Assembly (NCBI RefSeq): GCF_000187935.1 | Contig: NZ_AEUT02000001.1 | Location: 124,001-188,000, forward strand | DNA length: 64,000 nt | Reading direction: 5' to 3' | Origin: Streptococcus parauberis NCFD 2020 | Lineage (GTDB): Bacteria; Bacillota; Bacilli; Lactobacillales; Streptococcaceae | Shown: in pieces, positions 20,038 to 28,260 of the stretch | How the letters are laid out: each line of letters begins with the position of its first letter | Numbering within the stretch: the first letter of the stretch is position 1 | Made by a program: the position numbers and the translations under genes | Notes under the pieces: generated by a model | Told to the model about the DNA's origin: nothing | What the model saw: only the letters and a program-made list of their open reading frames with translations | Database searches by the model: none

Positions 20038-20181
20038 GGAATTCTCCTTGTAATTGTTAAATAATTATATTGTTAAAAAAACATCTACCTTCTATCATAC
20101 TAAAAATGAATGAATTTGTCATCGAATTGCAAGGTTAAATTGACAAAGAAAACGTTTTAAATTAAAGATTTTTGTCAACAT

Positions 20182-20206
20182 AAAAAAGGACAGACTTGTC
20201 CTTTAA
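20182..20206 (-). terminator. Terminator of the HD phosphohydrolase gene
   Basis: Minus-strand AAAGGACA / TGTCCTTT stem, 4-nt loop and U-run. Confidence 0.8.
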
Positions 20207-21504
20207 TTTGGAAATTGGAAATGCTCATTTGCCATGTATGATTTGAATTCTTGTTTAATCGGTGCAAATAAATCATCAGTAAATAACATTTCTTTTGGGA
20301 AATAGAAGCGGCGATCACCGTAAATGGTACCAGTTAAAGTCTTTACAATAGGTGAAAGCTGTGATAATTCCGAACGAGTGCCATCCTTATGTATCATCTC
20401 GATTTGAGTTCTTGGATTTTTTGTTCTTGGTCGATAGATATCATATGGAAGATCAAAATTGACATGAACACCAGTGTAATATTCAGGGTCAAAGCCAACA
20501 GCTTCGACTAATTCAGTTAGTTTTTTTAAGTCTTTTTCTGAGTCTTTATCAAATGTTACTGATTTAAATATTTTACGATTTATAAAGCGACTAGCTAAAT
20601 CGGCTAAAATATCATCAGTACTTGCCATCCAGTTTTGGAAATAAGTATTCATGACACCATCATCAAGTTTCAAATAGTCACTTAGGATGAAATCACCGCT
20701 TAAAAAAGGAATTAAACCAGGAGCGGTCTTTTCAAAATAGACTTGATCAGTCAAAAATAATTTTTTAGCTCTTTTTAATAAATTTTGTAAGTTGAGTTCA
20801 ACACCTCGACTTGCAGGGTGGAAATAGACTTGCATATACATTTGGAAACGACTAACAATATAGTCTTCCACGGCATGCATACCATTTTTTTCAAAGACGA
20901 TACCATCTGAAACTGGTCTAATCACTCGTAAAATGCGCATTAAATCAAATTGGCCGTAGTTTGCTGCAGAGAAATACGAGTCCCTCAGGAGATAATCCAT
21001 CCGATCACAGTCGATTTGACTTGAAATTAATTGAACGACCTGTTTATTTGGGTAAGTATGATTAATGACACTTGCTACTTTTTCAGGAAACTCCGGAGAA
21101 ACCCGGATTAATATCTGATTAATTTCTGTATCTGGATTACAAATTATTTCTTGTGTGATTGCCTCATGATCAGTATCAAATAATTTCTCGAAGGTGTGAG
21201 AATAAGCACCATGACCAATATCATGGAGTAGCGCAGCTGTCATCGTCAATAGCGATTCTTCGGATTTCCAAACGTCGCTATATCGCTCATCAAAGATTTC
21301 TGTAACGCGTCGAGCAATTTCATAAACACCAAGGCAATGTGAAAAACGACTATGTTCTGCACCGTGGAAGGTAAAGGCCGTAGTCGGAACTTGTTTTATA
21401 CGACGGAGTCTTTGAAATTCTCTAGAATTGACGAGATCATAGATGACTCTTTGATTGATGTGAATATAGTTATGGACAGGATCTCTGAATACTTTTTCGT
21501 TCAT
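20203..21504 (-). CDS. HD-domain phosphohydrolase (YwfO-like, dGTPase-related)
   Basis: Metal-dependent phosphohydrolase related to dNTP triphosphohydrolases. The 433-residue protein begins MNEKVFRDPVHNYIHI, the typical start of this family. HD motifs are EHSRFSHCLG (about residues 55-64) and LLHDIGHGAYSHTFE (about 102-116), with a later aspartate in SSQIDCDRMDYLLRDS. Further in-frame codons upstream to 21666 run into the divergent gene's promoter and are not used. There is no ribosome site; the -10 box ends 6 nt before the ATG. The in vivo substrate is not evident from sequence. Confidence 0.88.
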   Translation of the reverse strand: MNEKVFRDPVHNYIHINQRVIYDLVNSREFQRLRRIKQVPTTAFTFHGAEHSRFSHCLGVYEIARRVTEIFDERYSDVWKSEESLLTMTAALLHDIGHGAYSHTFEKLFDTDHEAITQEIICNPDTEINQILIRVSPEFPEKVASVINHTYPNKQVVQLISSQIDCDRMDYLLRDSYFSAANYGQFDLMRILRVIRPVSDGIVFEKNGMHAVEDYIVSRFQMYMQVYFHPASRGVELNLQNLLKRAKKLFLTDQVYFEKTAPGLIPFLSGDFILSDYLKLDDGVMNTYFQNWMASTDDILADLASRFINRKIFKSVTFDKDSEKDLKKLTELVEAVGFDPEYYTGVHVNFDLPYDIYRPRTKNPRTQIEMIHKDGTRSELSQLSPIVKTLTGTIYGDRRFYFPKEMLFTDDLFAPIKQEFKSYMANEHFQFPN

Positions 21505-21510
21505 AAGTTT

Positions 21511-21519
21511 ATTATAACA
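21511..21519 (-). promoter_or_regulatory. Extended -10 promoter, predicted leaderless HD-gene mRNA
   Basis: TGT-TATAAT on the minus strand (21519-21511), then 6 nt and the ATG at 21504. Expected transcription start coincides with the A of ATG. No good -35 is visible. Confidence 0.65.
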
Positions 21520-21591
21520 AAAATTGCTAAAATACACAGAAATTGGTAAAATAGACTGATTAAAAATTGTTTTAAGAGTAGAAAGATAAGA

Positions 21592-21978
21592 ATGACAATC
21601 ATAATAAAAAACACAATCAGATACGATAATCAAGTTGAGAAAATAAGAGAAGAGTATCCATGCCAATTTTTAGAAAAAGGGAATCATAATTATCTTATCT
21701 ATCAGAATGCTGAGGATGAGAAAGTTGTGATTAAATTTAATTCAGAGGAGATGACGATTAGTCGCTTTTCAAAACCACAATCGATCATGAAATTTAAAAA
21801 TGGTAAACAAGCATTAATTGCTGTGCCAACGCCTGTAGGGATTCAACAATTTCTGACTGATACAAGTTCCTTTACTCTAGATAGCTTACAACAAAAAGTA
21901 CATATATCTTATAAACTTCTGCAAGAAAGTAGTCAATTAGAATTTGCGGATTACCATTTAGAAATAGAATGGACTTAA
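21592..21978 (+). CDS. DUF1934 family protein (YwiB-like)
   Basis: A 128-residue soluble protein with a predicted beta-barrel, lipocalin-like fold known for DUF1934; KFNSEEMTISRFSKPQSIMKF and the C-terminal LEIEWT fit the family. Function unknown. Divergent from the HD gene. The 3' end overlaps or abuts the start of the CDF transporter gene, implying one transcript. Ribosome site is weak (AGAAAG). No membrane segment or signal peptide. Confidence 0.78.
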   Translation: MTIIIKNTIRYDNQVEKIREEYPCQFLEKGNHNYLIYQNAEDEKVVIKFNSEEMTISRFSKPQSIMKFKNGKQALIAVPTPVGIQQFLTDTSSFTLDSLQQKVHISYKLLQESSQLEFADYHLEIEWT

Positions 21979-21999
21979 AAAAAAAAGAAAAATAATGGC

Positions 22000-22917
22000 A
22001 TGGGCAGTGTTACTGCTGCATTATTAGCTAATCTAGTAGTTGCAATTTCAAAGTTTGTTGCTTTTCTTTTTTCGGGTTCAACAGCGATGATGAATGAATC
22101 GATTCATAGTTTAGTTGACTGTGGAAATCAGGTTCTACTTTTAATTGGTGATAAAAAGTCAAAAAATTTAGCCTCTTCAACCCACCCTTTTGGGGAAACA
22201 AGAGCCAAATATTTTTATAGTACAGTTGTGGCAATGATGCTCTTTTTTGGTGGGGGAGCTCTTGGTATTATGGAAGCTATAAAAAAAATTGCTGAAGGCA
22301 ATCACTCCATTGAAAATCCTTATTTAGTTTTAATAGTCCTTGTTTTTGGGGTTATTGTTGAAGGAAGTAGCTTGAGAGTTGCTTTTAAAGAAATCAAAGA
22401 ATTAAATAATGATAATTTACCAATACTAAAATTTCTTCGGGAAAGTCGTCAGAGTGAAATAATAATTGTTTTTGCGGAAGATTTTTGTGCAGTTGTCGGA
22501 CTTGCAATGGCTTTTATAGGAACAATTTTATCAATGGTAACTCATAATAGCTTCTATGATACCTTCTCGGGATTACTTATTGGAATTATGCTTTGTCTAG
22601 TAGCTGTATTGCTAGCTAAAGAGTTTTATGGTTTATTAATTGGTGAAAGTGTAACAGATACCGATTTGAAAATAATTGAGTCTGCCTTTGAATATCCGGA
22701 TGTCCAGCGAGTAATTGATATAAAGACTATACATTTAAGTGCTATTGATATTTTGATTACAGCCAAGATTGAATTGACTGAAAATCACATTACTAAGTCA
22801 TCACACCTTATTAATCAAATTGAGGCAACTATTCGGCAAGGATTAACTGATAAAAAAGCCTATATTTATATAGAATTAGACCAATTCGATGAAAACTACA
22901 GTCGTCCCTTTATTTAA
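22000..22917 (+). CDS. Cation diffusion facilitator (CDF) metal exporter
   Basis: Membrane antiporter exporting divalent metal ions; family CDF. About 305 residues with six predicted membrane segments. The metal-site signatures are ESIHSLVDCGNQ in the second helix and FAEDFCAVVG in the fifth; a C-terminal cytoplasmic domain follows. Which metal is moved cannot be read. The ATG at 22000 has no ribosome site. A second in-frame candidate would be an ATG at 21969 overlapping the DUF1934 stop, but it is out of frame by one base because of a run of ten A residues (21977-21986). The true N terminus is therefore uncertain. Confidence 0.85.
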   Translation: MGSVTAALLANLVVAISKFVAFLFSGSTAMMNESIHSLVDCGNQVLLLIGDKKSKNLASSTHPFGETRAKYFYSTVVAMMLFFGGGALGIMEAIKKIAEGNHSIENPYLVLIVLVFGVIVEGSSLRVAFKEIKELNNDNLPILKFLRESRQSEIIIVFAEDFCAVVGLAMAFIGTILSMVTHNSFYDTFSGLLIGIMLCLVAVLLAKEFYGLLIGESVTDTDLKIIESAFEYPDVQRVIDIKTIHLSAIDILITAKIELTENHITKSSHLINQIEATIRQGLTDKKAYIYIELDQFDENYSRPFI

Positions 22918-22933
22918 AATCATCAGACGATTA

Positions 22934-22964
22934 GCCCTGCATTTTTGAAAATTACAGGGTTTTC
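22934..22964 (+). terminator. Terminator of the CDF gene
   Basis: CCCTG / CAGGG stem extended by imperfect A-T pairs, then TTTT. Confidence 0.7.
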
Positions 22965-22966
22965 AC

Positions 22967-22995
22967 TTGTTTTTTTCAAAGATTTTTAATATAAT
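22967..22995 (+). promoter_or_regulatory. Promoter of the riboswitch-ATPase transcript
   Basis: TTGTTT (22967-22972), 17-nt spacer, TATAAT (22990-22995). Transcription would start just before the yybP-ykoY aptamer. Confidence 0.65.
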
Positions 22996-23003
22996 AGACG
23001 TAA

Positions 23004-23088
23004 TTCAAGGGAGTAGCAGACGGTTTACCGTGGCTTGTGTCGTCAGTACGGAATTTCGATTTCCGGCACAGTCTGAAACAGCGAGACT
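23004..23088 (+). ncRNA. yybP-ykoY manganese riboswitch aptamer
   Basis: Conserved blocks of the family appear in order: AAGGGAGTAG, GTCGTCA, CCGGC and GCGAGAC, with a CAAG / CTTG closing stem. By family knowledge the aptamer senses Mn2+. It precedes a P-type cation ATPase, a typical target gene. Confidence 0.93.
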
Positions 23089-23114
23089 TGTTTAAGAAAT
23101 AAACAGGTCTTTTT
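23084..23114 (+). terminator. Riboswitch-controlled intrinsic terminator
   Basis: AGACTTGTTTA / TAAACAGGTCT stem (11 pairs, one G-U) with AGAAA loop and T-run. Its 5' arm shares the conserved GCGAGAC of the aptamer, so aptamer folding and terminator folding exclude each other. Confidence 0.85.
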
Positions 23115-23147
23115 AGATACTTTTGAGAGACCAAGGAGGAGACTAAT

Positions 23148-25832
23148 TTGTCGAAGGAACAAAAGAAACAAGCCTTTTACGTAGAGTCAGAGGAATCTGT
23201 CTTAAACTTGCTAGAATCCAGCAGAGAAGGTTTAAGTACAGAGCAAGTGGAAACACGTTTAGTAGAATATGGTCGTAATGAATTAGACGAGGGTGAAAAA
23301 CGAAGTCTATTTATGAAATTCATTGATCAATTCAAGGATTTAATGATTATTATTTTAATCGTTGCCGCAATACTTTCAGTAGTAACTGAAGGTGCAGAAG
23401 GTTTAACAGATGCTATTATCATTTTAGCTGTTGTTATCCTAAATGCCGCATTTGGTGTCTACCAAGAAGGTCAAGCTGAAGCCGCTATTGAAGCCCTGAA
23501 ATCAATGTCAAGCCCAATCGCTCGTGTTCGTCGTAATGGGCATGTCGTAGAAGTTGATTCTAAAGAATTGGTGCCCGGTGATATTGTTCTCTTAGAAGCT
23601 GGTGACGTTGTCCCTGCGGATATGAGATTCTTAGAAGCTAATTCGCTTAAGATTGAAGAAGCAGCCCTAACTGGTGAATCTGTACCCGTAGAAAAAGATT
23701 TGAATGCTACTGTAGTAGCTGACGCGGGTATTGGTGACCGCGTCAATATGGGTTACCAAAACTCAAACGTGACTTATGGTCGTGGGACAGGTGTTGTTAC
23801 AAACACTGGTATGTTTACTGAAGTTGGTCATATTGCAGGTATGCTTGCAAATGCTGATGAAACAGATACACCATTAAAACAAAACTTAGATAGTTTATCT
23901 AAAATCTTGACATATGCTATCTTGGTTATTGCGGCAGTGACATTTGCCGTTGGTGTATTCATGCGTGGTGAAGGAATGCTTGAAGGTTTAATGACCTCAG
24001 TCGCACTTGCGGTTGCAGCTATTCCAGAAGGATTACCTGCAATTGTTACTGTTGTACTTTCCCTTGGTACACAAGTATTAGCCAAACGTAATGCCATTAT
24101 TCGTAAATTACCAGCAGTTGAAACATTAGGTTCAACCGAAATCATTGCTTCAGATAAAACTGGTACATTGACAATGAACCAAATGACTGTTGAGCAAATT
24201 TATACAAATGGTAGTTTACAACATTCAGCTCAAGAAATTCCTGCTGAAAATAATACTCTTCGTGTTATGAATTATGCAAATGACACAAAGATTGACCAAA
24301 CTGGTAAATTAATTGGTGACCCAACAGAAACAGCTTTAGTACAATATGGATTAGATCATAGTTTTGATGTTCGTGACTATATGATGAATGAACCACGTGT
24401 TGCTGAGTTACCATTTGATTCAGATAGAAAATTAATGTCAACAATTCATAAAGAAGCTGATGGCAAATATTTCGTAGCAGTTAAAGGTGCACCTGATCAA
24501 TTATTAAAACGTGTTACTCAAATTGAGGAAAATGGTCAAGTTCGCCCAATTACTGATCAAGATAAACAAACTATCCTTGATACAAACAAGAGCCTAGCTA
24601 AACAAGCTCTTCGTGTCTTGATGATGGCTTACAAGTACACTGAAGCTGTACCAACATTAGAATCAGCTGTCGTTGAATCTGAGTTAGTCTTCTCAGGACT
24701 TGTAGGGATGATTGACCCTGAACGTCCAGAAGCTGCAGAAGCTGTTAAGGTTGCTAAAGATGCGGGTATTCGTCCAATTATGATTACTGGTGACCACCAA
24801 GACACTGCAGAAGCAATTGCTAAACGTCTAGGAATAATAAATGAAACAGACAATGAAGATCACGTCTTTACTGGAGCTGAACTGAATGAAATTTCTGATG
24901 AAGAATTCCAAAAAGTCTTTAAGCAATATTCTGTTTATGCGCGTGTTTCACCGGAACATAAAGTACGTATTGTAAAAGCTTGGCAAAACGAAGGTAAAGT
25001 TGTTGCCATGACTGGTGATGGGGTTAATGATGCACCTTCACTTAAAACAGCTGATATTGGTATTGGTATGGGTATTACTGGTACAGAAGTTTCTAAAGGA
25101 GCTTCTGACATGGTCCTTGCTGATGATAACTTTGCTACAATTATTGTTGCTGTTGAAGAAGGAAGAAAAGTCTTCTCAAACATTCAAAAAACAATTCAGT
25201 ACTTGCTCTCAGCAAATATGGCCGAAGTATTTACAATCTTCTTGGCAACATTATTTGGTTGGGATGTATTACAACCAGTACATTTACTTTGGATTAACTT
25301 AGTTACAGATACATTACCTGCCATTGCCTTAGGTGTTGAACCAGCAGAACCAGGTGTTATGAAACACAAACCTCGTGGACGTAAATCAAGTTTCTTCGAC
25401 GGTGGTGTTAAGGAAGCTATCCTTTACCAAGGTGCTTTCCAGACAATGCTTGTTTTAGGAGTTTATGCATTTGCCTTGTTCTTCCCAGAGCATGCTACAA
25501 ATAAAGAAATTCATGCTGATGCCCTAACAATGGCTTACGTTACTCTTGGACTAATCCAATTGGTACACGCTTATAATGTTAAGTCTGTTTACCAATCAAT
25601 GTTCAAAGTTGGATTATTTAGGAATAAATTATTTAATTACTCTATTCCAGCTGCCTTCATTATGCTAATGGTGACAGTTGTTGTACCTGGTTTTAATAAA
25701 TTTTTCCATGTTTCACACCTTAGTATGACTCAATGGTTAGTTGTCATTACAGGTTCATTATTAATGGTTGTTCTTGTTGAAATTGTAAAAGCTGTTCAAC
25801 GCGCTATGGGACAAGACGAAAAAGCAATTTAA
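23148..25832 (+). CDS. P-type cation-transporting ATPase (PacL/SERCA-like; probable Mn2+ or Ca2+ exporter)
   Basis: P2A-type ATPase of 894 residues that pumps a divalent cation out of the cell. Seen: actuator TGES motif (ALTGESVPV), TM4 AIPEGLPAIV, phosphorylation site SDKTGTLT near residue 337, KGAPDQLL nucleotide-binding site, MTGDGVNDAPSLK hinge, and TM6 NLVTDTLPA. The layout is that of Ca2+/Mn2+ pumps. The upstream yybP-ykoY riboswitch makes manganese efflux the most likely physiological role, as described for riboswitch-linked streptococcal homologues. Translation starts at TTG 23148, well spaced after AAGGAGG. Confidence 0.92.
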   Translation: MSKEQKKQAFYVESEESVLNLLESSREGLSTEQVETRLVEYGRNELDEGEKRSLFMKFIDQFKDLMIIILIVAAILSVVTEGAEGLTDAIIILAVVILNAAFGVYQEGQAEAAIEALKSMSSPIARVRRNGHVVEVDSKELVPGDIVLLEAGDVVPADMRFLEANSLKIEEAALTGESVPVEKDLNATVVADAGIGDRVNMGYQNSNVTYGRGTGVVTNTGMFTEVGHIAGMLANADETDTPLKQNLDSLSKILTYAILVIAAVTFAVGVFMRGEGMLEGLMTSVALAVAAIPEGLPAIVTVVLSLGTQVLAKRNAIIRKLPAVETLGSTEIIASDKTGTLTMNQMTVEQIYTNGSLQHSAQEIPAENNTLRVMNYANDTKIDQTGKLIGDPTETALVQYGLDHSFDVRDYMMNEPRVAELPFDSDRKLMSTIHKEADGKYFVAVKGAPDQLLKRVTQIEENGQVRPITDQDKQTILDTNKSLAKQALRVLMMAYKYTEAVPTLESAVVESELVFSGLVGMIDPERPEAAEAVKVAKDAGIRPIMITGDHQDTAEAIAKRLGIINETDNEDHVFTGAELNEISDEEFQKVFKQYSVYARVSPEHKVRIVKAWQNEGKVVAMTGDGVNDAPSLKTADIGIGMGITGTEVSKGASDMVLADDNFATIIVAVEEGRKVFSNIQKTIQYLLSANMAEVFTIFLATLFGWDVLQPVHLLWINLVTDTLPAIALGVEPAEPGVMKHKPRGRKSSFFDGGVKEAILYQGAFQTMLVLGVYAFALFFPEHATNKEIHADALTMAYVTLGLIQLVHAYNVKSVYQSMFKVGLFRNKLFNYSIPAAFIMLMVTVVVPGFNKFFHVSHLSMTQWLVVITGSLLMVVLVEIVKAVQRAMGQDEKAI

Positions 25833-25837
25833 TATAT

Positions 25838-25868
25838 AAAAAAACAGATTTTTTAAAAATCTGTTTTT
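25838..25868 (+). terminator. Terminator of the cation ATPase gene
   Basis: AAACAGATTTTT / AAAAATCTGTTT stem with a tiny loop and T-run. Confidence 0.85.
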
Positions 25869-25883
25869 TCTTTTAATATAAAT

Positions 25884-26072
25884 TTGTACCTAGGAATAAG
25901 TAGCCACAAAACAATAAGAAGTAATGAGCAGTTTGATAAATCATTCGTAGATGTATTTGATTATAAAAATATTGTACCTGTTGAAAATTTACCTGAATTG
26001 CAATTGACATATAAAGAACCTATTATTTATCAAATCACCTTATTCAGTATTTGCGAGCTTTTGCAATACTAA
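25884..26072 (+). CDS. Doubtful 62-codon open frame, possible gene remnant
   Basis: A short frame opening at TTG with no ribosome site. Its central part (FVDVFDYKNIVPVENLPELQ) has ordinary protein-like composition, so it may be a fragment of a decayed gene; its 3' end runs into an inverted repeat. I recognise no family. Chance occurrence is equally possible in this AT-rich spacer. Confidence 0.15.
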   Translation: MYLGISSHKTIRSNEQFDKSFVDVFDYKNIVPVENLPELQLTYKEPIIYQITLFSICELLQY

Positions 26073-26079
26073 ATAAGGT
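26037..26079 (+). repeat. Imperfect inverted repeat upstream of the GDPD gene
   Basis: ACCTTATT-C-AGTATTTGC (26037-26054) pairs with GCAATACT-A-AATAAGGT (26063-26079) around an 8-nt loop; one mismatch and one bulged T. No T-run follows. The right arm overlaps a possible -35 TTGCAA (26061-26066) for the GDPD gene. Confidence 0.6.
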
Positions 26080-26122
26080 ATCATATGGTAAACTAAAACT
26101 AGAATATACATTAGGAGTCATC

Positions 26123-26866
26123 ATGACAGTAATTTTTGCCCATCGTGGGAGTAAATCAAATAGACCTGAAAATACACTTGCTTCTTTTTATGAAGCATTA
26201 AGAGTAGGGGCAGACGGGATTGAGTTAGATGTCCACCGTAGTCTGGATAATCATTTAGTTGTCATACATGATGAAACTGTTGACAGAACAACTAATGGAA
26301 TTGGTTTAGTTAGAAATTTAACATTGGCACAATTAAAAGAACTGGATGCTGGTTCTTGGTTTGCTTCAGAGTATTTTCGTGAAAGAATTTCAACCTTAAA
26401 AGAGGTCCTGCATTTTTTAGTCGAACAAGATTTCCGCGGAACACTAAATATTGAAATAAAAACAGATAAATACCACTATCCGGGGATTGAACACGATGTG
26501 GCTCAAGTGATGCACTCTCAAAAATGGCCATTTGACTATCTATACTGTAGTTTTAATTTCAAAAGCTTAGAAATAATGGCCCAGGAAGATCCTGGAATAG
26601 AATTAGCCTTTTTGATGAAACAAAACCCATTTCACATTTGGTTAGGGCGAAAAACACCATTTGTGGGTGCAATTCATCCAAATAAGTTATGGTTTTTAAA
26701 TGATTTAACAGTTGCAAAAAGTTTTTCCAAATCGGTTCGACCTTGGACTTTAAATAAAGAAAAACAAATGAACCTGGCCTATAAGTACGAACTGGCTGGA
26801 TTTATGACGGATTTTCCTGAGCTAGCAGTGGCTCTAAGACAAACTTGGCAAAACAAAAACCAATAG
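26123..26866 (+). CDS. Glycerophosphodiester phosphodiesterase
   Basis: Hydrolyses deacylated phospholipid diesters to glycerol-3-phosphate and an alcohol. 247 residues. Signature motifs: AHRGSKSNRPENTLAS at residues 6-21, GIELDVHRS and HDETVDRTTNG, which hold the metal and catalytic residues of the GDPD family. No signal peptide, so cytosolic (UgpQ-like). The start MTVIFAHRGS at 26123 follows TAGGAG; the longer frame back to 26051 lies in the hairpin region. Ends at a strong terminator. Confidence 0.92.
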   Translation: MTVIFAHRGSKSNRPENTLASFYEALRVGADGIELDVHRSLDNHLVVIHDETVDRTTNGIGLVRNLTLAQLKELDAGSWFASEYFRERISTLKEVLHFLVEQDFRGTLNIEIKTDKYHYPGIEHDVAQVMHSQKWPFDYLYCSFNFKSLEIMAQEDPGIELAFLMKQNPFHIWLGRKTPFVGAIHPNKLWFLNDLTVAKSFSKSVRPWTLNKEKQMNLAYKYELAGFMTDFPELAVALRQTWQNKNQ

Positions 26867-26871
26867 ATTGA

Positions 26872-26938
26872 AAAGAACCTCTTATAATGGATAGTATAAA
26901 AAAGCAATGTATACTGTTTATATAAGGAGGTTCTTTTT
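26872..26938 (+). terminator. Terminator of the GDPD gene
   Basis: AAGAACCTCTTATA / TATAAGGAGGTTCTT: long stem with one bulge and a large loop, ending in T-run. Confidence 0.75.
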
Positions 26939-26941
26939 AGA

Positions 26942-27328
26942 TCATCTACTGGTTTTTTTGATGGTTAATTTTACTTGAGGTAATAAATAACTAACAAATA
27001 TTAGCAAAATGGAAACTAGACTGATGTAGTATAGAACCGATGAATTATATGACAGAAATAAATGGCTTATTAAGATAGTAGCTACCCCAAGCCAGAAGAG
27101 AAGAAGGTTAAGAGGATTGTCTTGAATGATAACTAGATCCTGATTGTCGACAACTTTTGCTTTCTGCAGACTAGCTTTCACTTTCAGCTTTTCTTGTTTA
27201 TCAATTTTGCACTTAATTTCTTGATTATTTTTAAGCTTTGCAGTGTAAGTATTGCCAATGTAAATTGTAATTTTTGTGCCAATTTTAGCAAAATGGGTTT
27301 CCCGTTTAATAATCATTATCTTTTTCAT
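26942..27328 (-). CDS. Small hypothetical membrane protein
   Basis: About 128 residues. The first ~75 are basic and hydrophilic (many Lys, predicted beta-rich), then two hydrophobic segments LLLFWLGVATILISHLFL and VLYYISLVSILLIFVSYLL, and a basic C terminus. I do not recognise a family. It overlaps the end of the metallophosphoesterase gene by about 20 nt and shares its strand, so the two are co-transcribed. Start is uncertain: ATG 27328 or ATG 27316, neither with a well-spaced ribosome site; coupling is likely. Confidence 0.6.
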   Translation of the reverse strand: MKKIMIIKRETHFAKIGTKITIYIGNTYTAKLKNNQEIKCKIDKQEKLKVKASLQKAKVVDNQDLVIIQDNPLNLLLFWLGVATILISHLFLSYNSSVLYYISLVSILLIFVSYLLPQVKLTIKKTSR

Positions 27329-28190
27329 CCTCAATCTCAAAAATGGACATAGCTGACTGGAATTCCTTTGCTAATTCTTGTTTGCGGAAATTCTCAAATT
27401 CAGGTAGACGTCGAATAGCAGCGAAGCGTTTATTTAAATTCGAAAAATCTTCAGGAATTAAGTCAGGGTGCTTAACTAAAAAATCATTACTGATCTTCCA
27501 TTCCTTTTGATAGCCGAGCGGCCGAGAGTGGTAAGTCACATCATCAATTTGCTGTGGAACCATGCGATGGTGATTGTGACCAAAATAGACCGTTTTAACC
27601 TGGTATTTTTGAAAGATGTCGTGAAATTTTTGACTCCCTAAGAATGCATTGAAGGGTAGGAGTTTGGGATGTTGTAAAATAAAATCACTATGTGGGACAA
27701 AATGCATACTAATAATAATATCACCTGATAAGGAAGCAAGTGTCTCTTCAAGATTTTGACAAGAGCTTTGGGTCAAATCAATATCTGACAGAGGTCGTTT
27801 CAAACGACGATCAAACCAAAAGGTATTTTTAAAAGTAATATTTTCTGCAATTGATCTTTCTGGGAAGTATGAATAATCATACCAACCATGAAAAGCTACG
27901 AGTGTAACTTGTCCGGATAAGGGAATTACTTGAAAATCGAGCTCTTCAATTCTATCCTCATTTATATCTAAGAGGTCATGATTGCCAAGATTGTGACTAA
28001 TAGTTACACGCGAATCAATTTCTTGAAAAAAAGGCAAAGTTTGTCGTTCATAATGATTCGAAATATCTCCCGCTAAATGGAGATGGTCAATATTTTGATC
28101 GTGTAGGACTTGGTTTAAACAGTCGATATCTTCTTGACTAAATTGATTGATATCAATGTGTAAGTCACTCATAATAGCTAATTTCTTCAT
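27306..28190 (-). CDS. Calcineurin-like metallophosphoesterase
   Basis: 294-residue cytosolic phosphoesterase with the five metal-binding blocks of the family: SDLHID (residues 8-13), AGDIS, LGNHDLLD, SMHF and FGHNHH. Substrate unknown; relatives act on phosphodiesters or phosphoproteins. No Shine-Dalgarno sequence is present: an extended -10 (TGATAAAAT) ends 6 nt before the ATG, predicting a leaderless mRNA. The downstream small membrane protein gene overlaps its 3' end. Confidence 0.85.
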   Translation of the reverse strand: MKKLAIMSDLHIDINQFSQEDIDCLNQVLHDQNIDHLHLAGDISNHYERQTLPFFQEIDSRVTISHNLGNHDLLDINEDRIEELDFQVIPLSGQVTLVAFHGWYDYSYFPERSIAENITFKNTFWFDRRLKRPLSDIDLTQSSCQNLEETLASLSGDIIISMHFVPHSDFILQHPKLLPFNAFLGSQKFHDIFQKYQVKTVYFGHNHHRMVPQQIDDVTYHSRPLGYQKEWKISNDFLVKHPDLIPEDFSNLNKRFAAIRRLPEFENFRKQELAKEFQSAMSIFEIEDEKDNDY

Positions 28191-28196
28191 GACTTC

Positions 28197-28205
28197 ATTT
28201 TATCA
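28197..28205 (-). promoter_or_regulatory. Extended -10 promoter, predicted leaderless metallophosphoesterase mRNA
   Basis: TGA-TAAAAT on the minus strand (28205-28197), 6 nt, then ATG at 28190. Expected start of transcription is the A of the ATG. Confidence 0.6.
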
Positions 28206-28260
28206 AAATTCACATAATATAGCTATTTATGATAAAATAACTAAAAAGAGAGGTTGTGCT

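Noticed and set aside
20149..20158. AAAACGTTTT palindrome upstream of the HAD-murM-murN operon as a possible cre
   Set aside because: Flanking bases do not match the cre consensus (no TG...CA ends); kept only as a note in the HAD entry.
23471..25183. Several antisense frames within the cation ATPase gene
   Set aside because: Shadow frames of a long conserved gene; no start signals and low-complexity Ser/Thr-rich products.
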